Below, piece by piece: positions 13,295-13,766 of a stretch of 13,766 bases of DNA; positions within the stretch are counted from its first letter, which is position 1, and every line of letters starts with the position of its first letter. The translations under genes were made by a program, and so were the position numbers. Origin of the DNA: Bacteroidota bacterium. GTDB lineage: Bacteria; Bacteroidota; Bacteroidia; Flavobacteriales; Flavobacteriaceae. Location of the stretch: NCBI GenBank assembly GCA_009936675.1, contig JAACDY010000020.1:1-13766 (forward strand), given 5' to 3'. Under the pieces are notes generated by a model. That model saw only the letters and a list, made by a program, of their open reading frames with translations. It did no database searches and was not told the DNA's origin.

Positions 13295-13555
13295 TTATAT
13301 TCTTGCTTCATAGGGGTTTAGGCCTGCATTAAGGATCTTGGCGATATGGCGGTTTTCGGATCGGGGGATGTAGCCCAGTTGTTTGCCTTTACAGACCACC
13401 ATCACGGCATTGTGGTCAAAGCGGTTGTTGGGTTCGGGAATCAAATCCAAGTGATCACTGATCTTAAGGAATTTCCAAACTTCCAAGACATCATAATATT
13501 GAAGTCCTGCGATAAAACAGTGGAGTAAGTAGCTGGTAGTTTTGTCTTTGGGCAT
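13295..13555 (-). CDS. Stand-alone HIRAN-domain protein, cut short by an in-frame TAA
   Basis: 86 residues from the ATG at 13555. The HIRAN pattern is clear: FIAGLQYYD (14-22), W27, DHLDLIPEPNNRFDHNAV (34-51), KGKQLGYIPRSEN (56-68) and IAKILNAG (71-78). HIRAN domains bind DNA ends, as the 3'-end-binding domain of HLTF does, and occur in bacteria fused to nucleases or helicases or alone. The frame stops at TAA (13295-13297) just after YEARI, where relatives have one more beta-strand. Past that stop the same frame stays open for 24 codons (residues include NPMFERIEICLKV) to TAA at 13220-13222, which would give about 111 residues. I infer a recent nonsense change, possibly CAA to TAA. Whether the short form works is unknown. 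It lies 13 bases after an upstream coding fragment and converges on the tracr-like RNA. Confidence 0.75.
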   Translation of the reverse strand: MPKDKTTSYLLHCFIAGLQYYDVLEVWKFLKISDHLDLIPEPNNRFDHNAVMVVCKGKQLGYIPRSENRHIAKILNAGLNPYEARI

Positions 13556-13568
13556 ATTTTTTTAGGAT

Positions 13569-13764
13569 TTAGGGTAAGAATTTTCGTACAAATGAAAATC
13601 GGTTTTTGACCTCTGGCGGAACAAAGCCGGCATCTAACCAGGGCTTGTCCCCATCATATAGTGGGTCATTCACCTCCAAGCGGATGTATGAGTCTTAAAA
13701 AAATATAGTAGTGATCTCTAAATTTAGTGATAAACCCCAAATCTAGAGCATGTAATTTCTTACA
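13569..13764 (-). pseudogene. Unrecognised coding fragment, possibly frameshifted
   Basis: The frame ending in TAA at 13569-13571 encodes a protein-like stretch that contains VNDPLYDGDKPWLDAG followed by FVPPEVKNRFSFVRKFLP. It is open only back to a TAA at 13695-13697, with TTG (13679) or GTG (13673) as the only starts, so it would be a peptide of 35-37 residues. A second reverse frame, open from the window edge (13764) to TGA at 13666-13668, gives ALDLGFITKFRDHYYIFLRL before the end. The two frames overlap at 13666-13694 and could be halves of one gene joined by a one-base shift. The family is not recognised. The 13-base gap to the HIRAN start suggests a former operon. Confidence 0.3.
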
Positions 13765-13766
13765 GC

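Overview
The window looks like a chromosomal segment of a member of the Flavobacteriaceae (Bacteroidota). The evidence is the gene set (DUF4292 lipoprotein, EnvC-like protein, HU-CCDC81/SPOR protein, DprA and TrpRS side by side), the weak Shine-Dalgarno signals with A-rich leaders, and promoters of the TTTG-N19-TAnnTTTG type, best seen upstream of trpS. No species is identified.

Layout. (1) 1-291: the broken or frameshifted 3' end of a small membrane protein. (2) 379-2618: a multi-spanning acyltransferase of the HGSNAT/NagX type, then a secreted GH33 sialidase with all expected catalytic residues. (3) 2754-6258: a tightly packed forward run of dut, a sugar-phosphate nucleotidyltransferase with a left-handed beta-helix tail, a DUF4292 lipoprotein and an EnvC-like periplasmic protein. 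The last two junctions are TGATG overlaps. (4) 6260-10870: genes of alternating orientation, namely HU-CCDC81/SPOR (-), dprA (+), trpS (-), plsC-like (+) and pabC-like (-). Each convergent pair is separated by 1 base or has overlapping stop codons. (5) 10274-12858: recA-pabB-pabC as a reverse-strand operon. (6) 12859-13766: an AT-rich accessory stretch.

The most interesting part is 12992-13221. Two 36-base imperfect repeats flank one 30-base spacer, which is type II CRISPR geometry. A strong hairpin follows immediately. Next comes a segment that can pair over 15 base pairs with the 5' half of the second repeat, and it runs into a tail ordered like a Cas9 tracrRNA (AATAAG, then CCGTT, then a weak stem and a T-run). 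No cas gene is in the window. The block therefore looks like an orphan or relic type II guide locus. Because array and anti-repeat lie on the same strand, a read-through transcript would fold as a natural single guide. Just beyond it lie a stand-alone HIRAN-domain gene cut by an in-frame TAA and a further coding fragment at the edge, so the region also shows decay.

Roles together: most of the window is housekeeping. It covers nucleotide hygiene (dut), cell-envelope and septal peptidoglycan functions (EnvC-like, SPOR, DUF4292, PlsC), DNA uptake and recombination (dprA, recA), translation (trpS) and p-aminobenzoate/folate supply (pabB, pabC). The sialidase/acyltransferase pair and the CRISPR/HIRAN stretch are the accessory parts.
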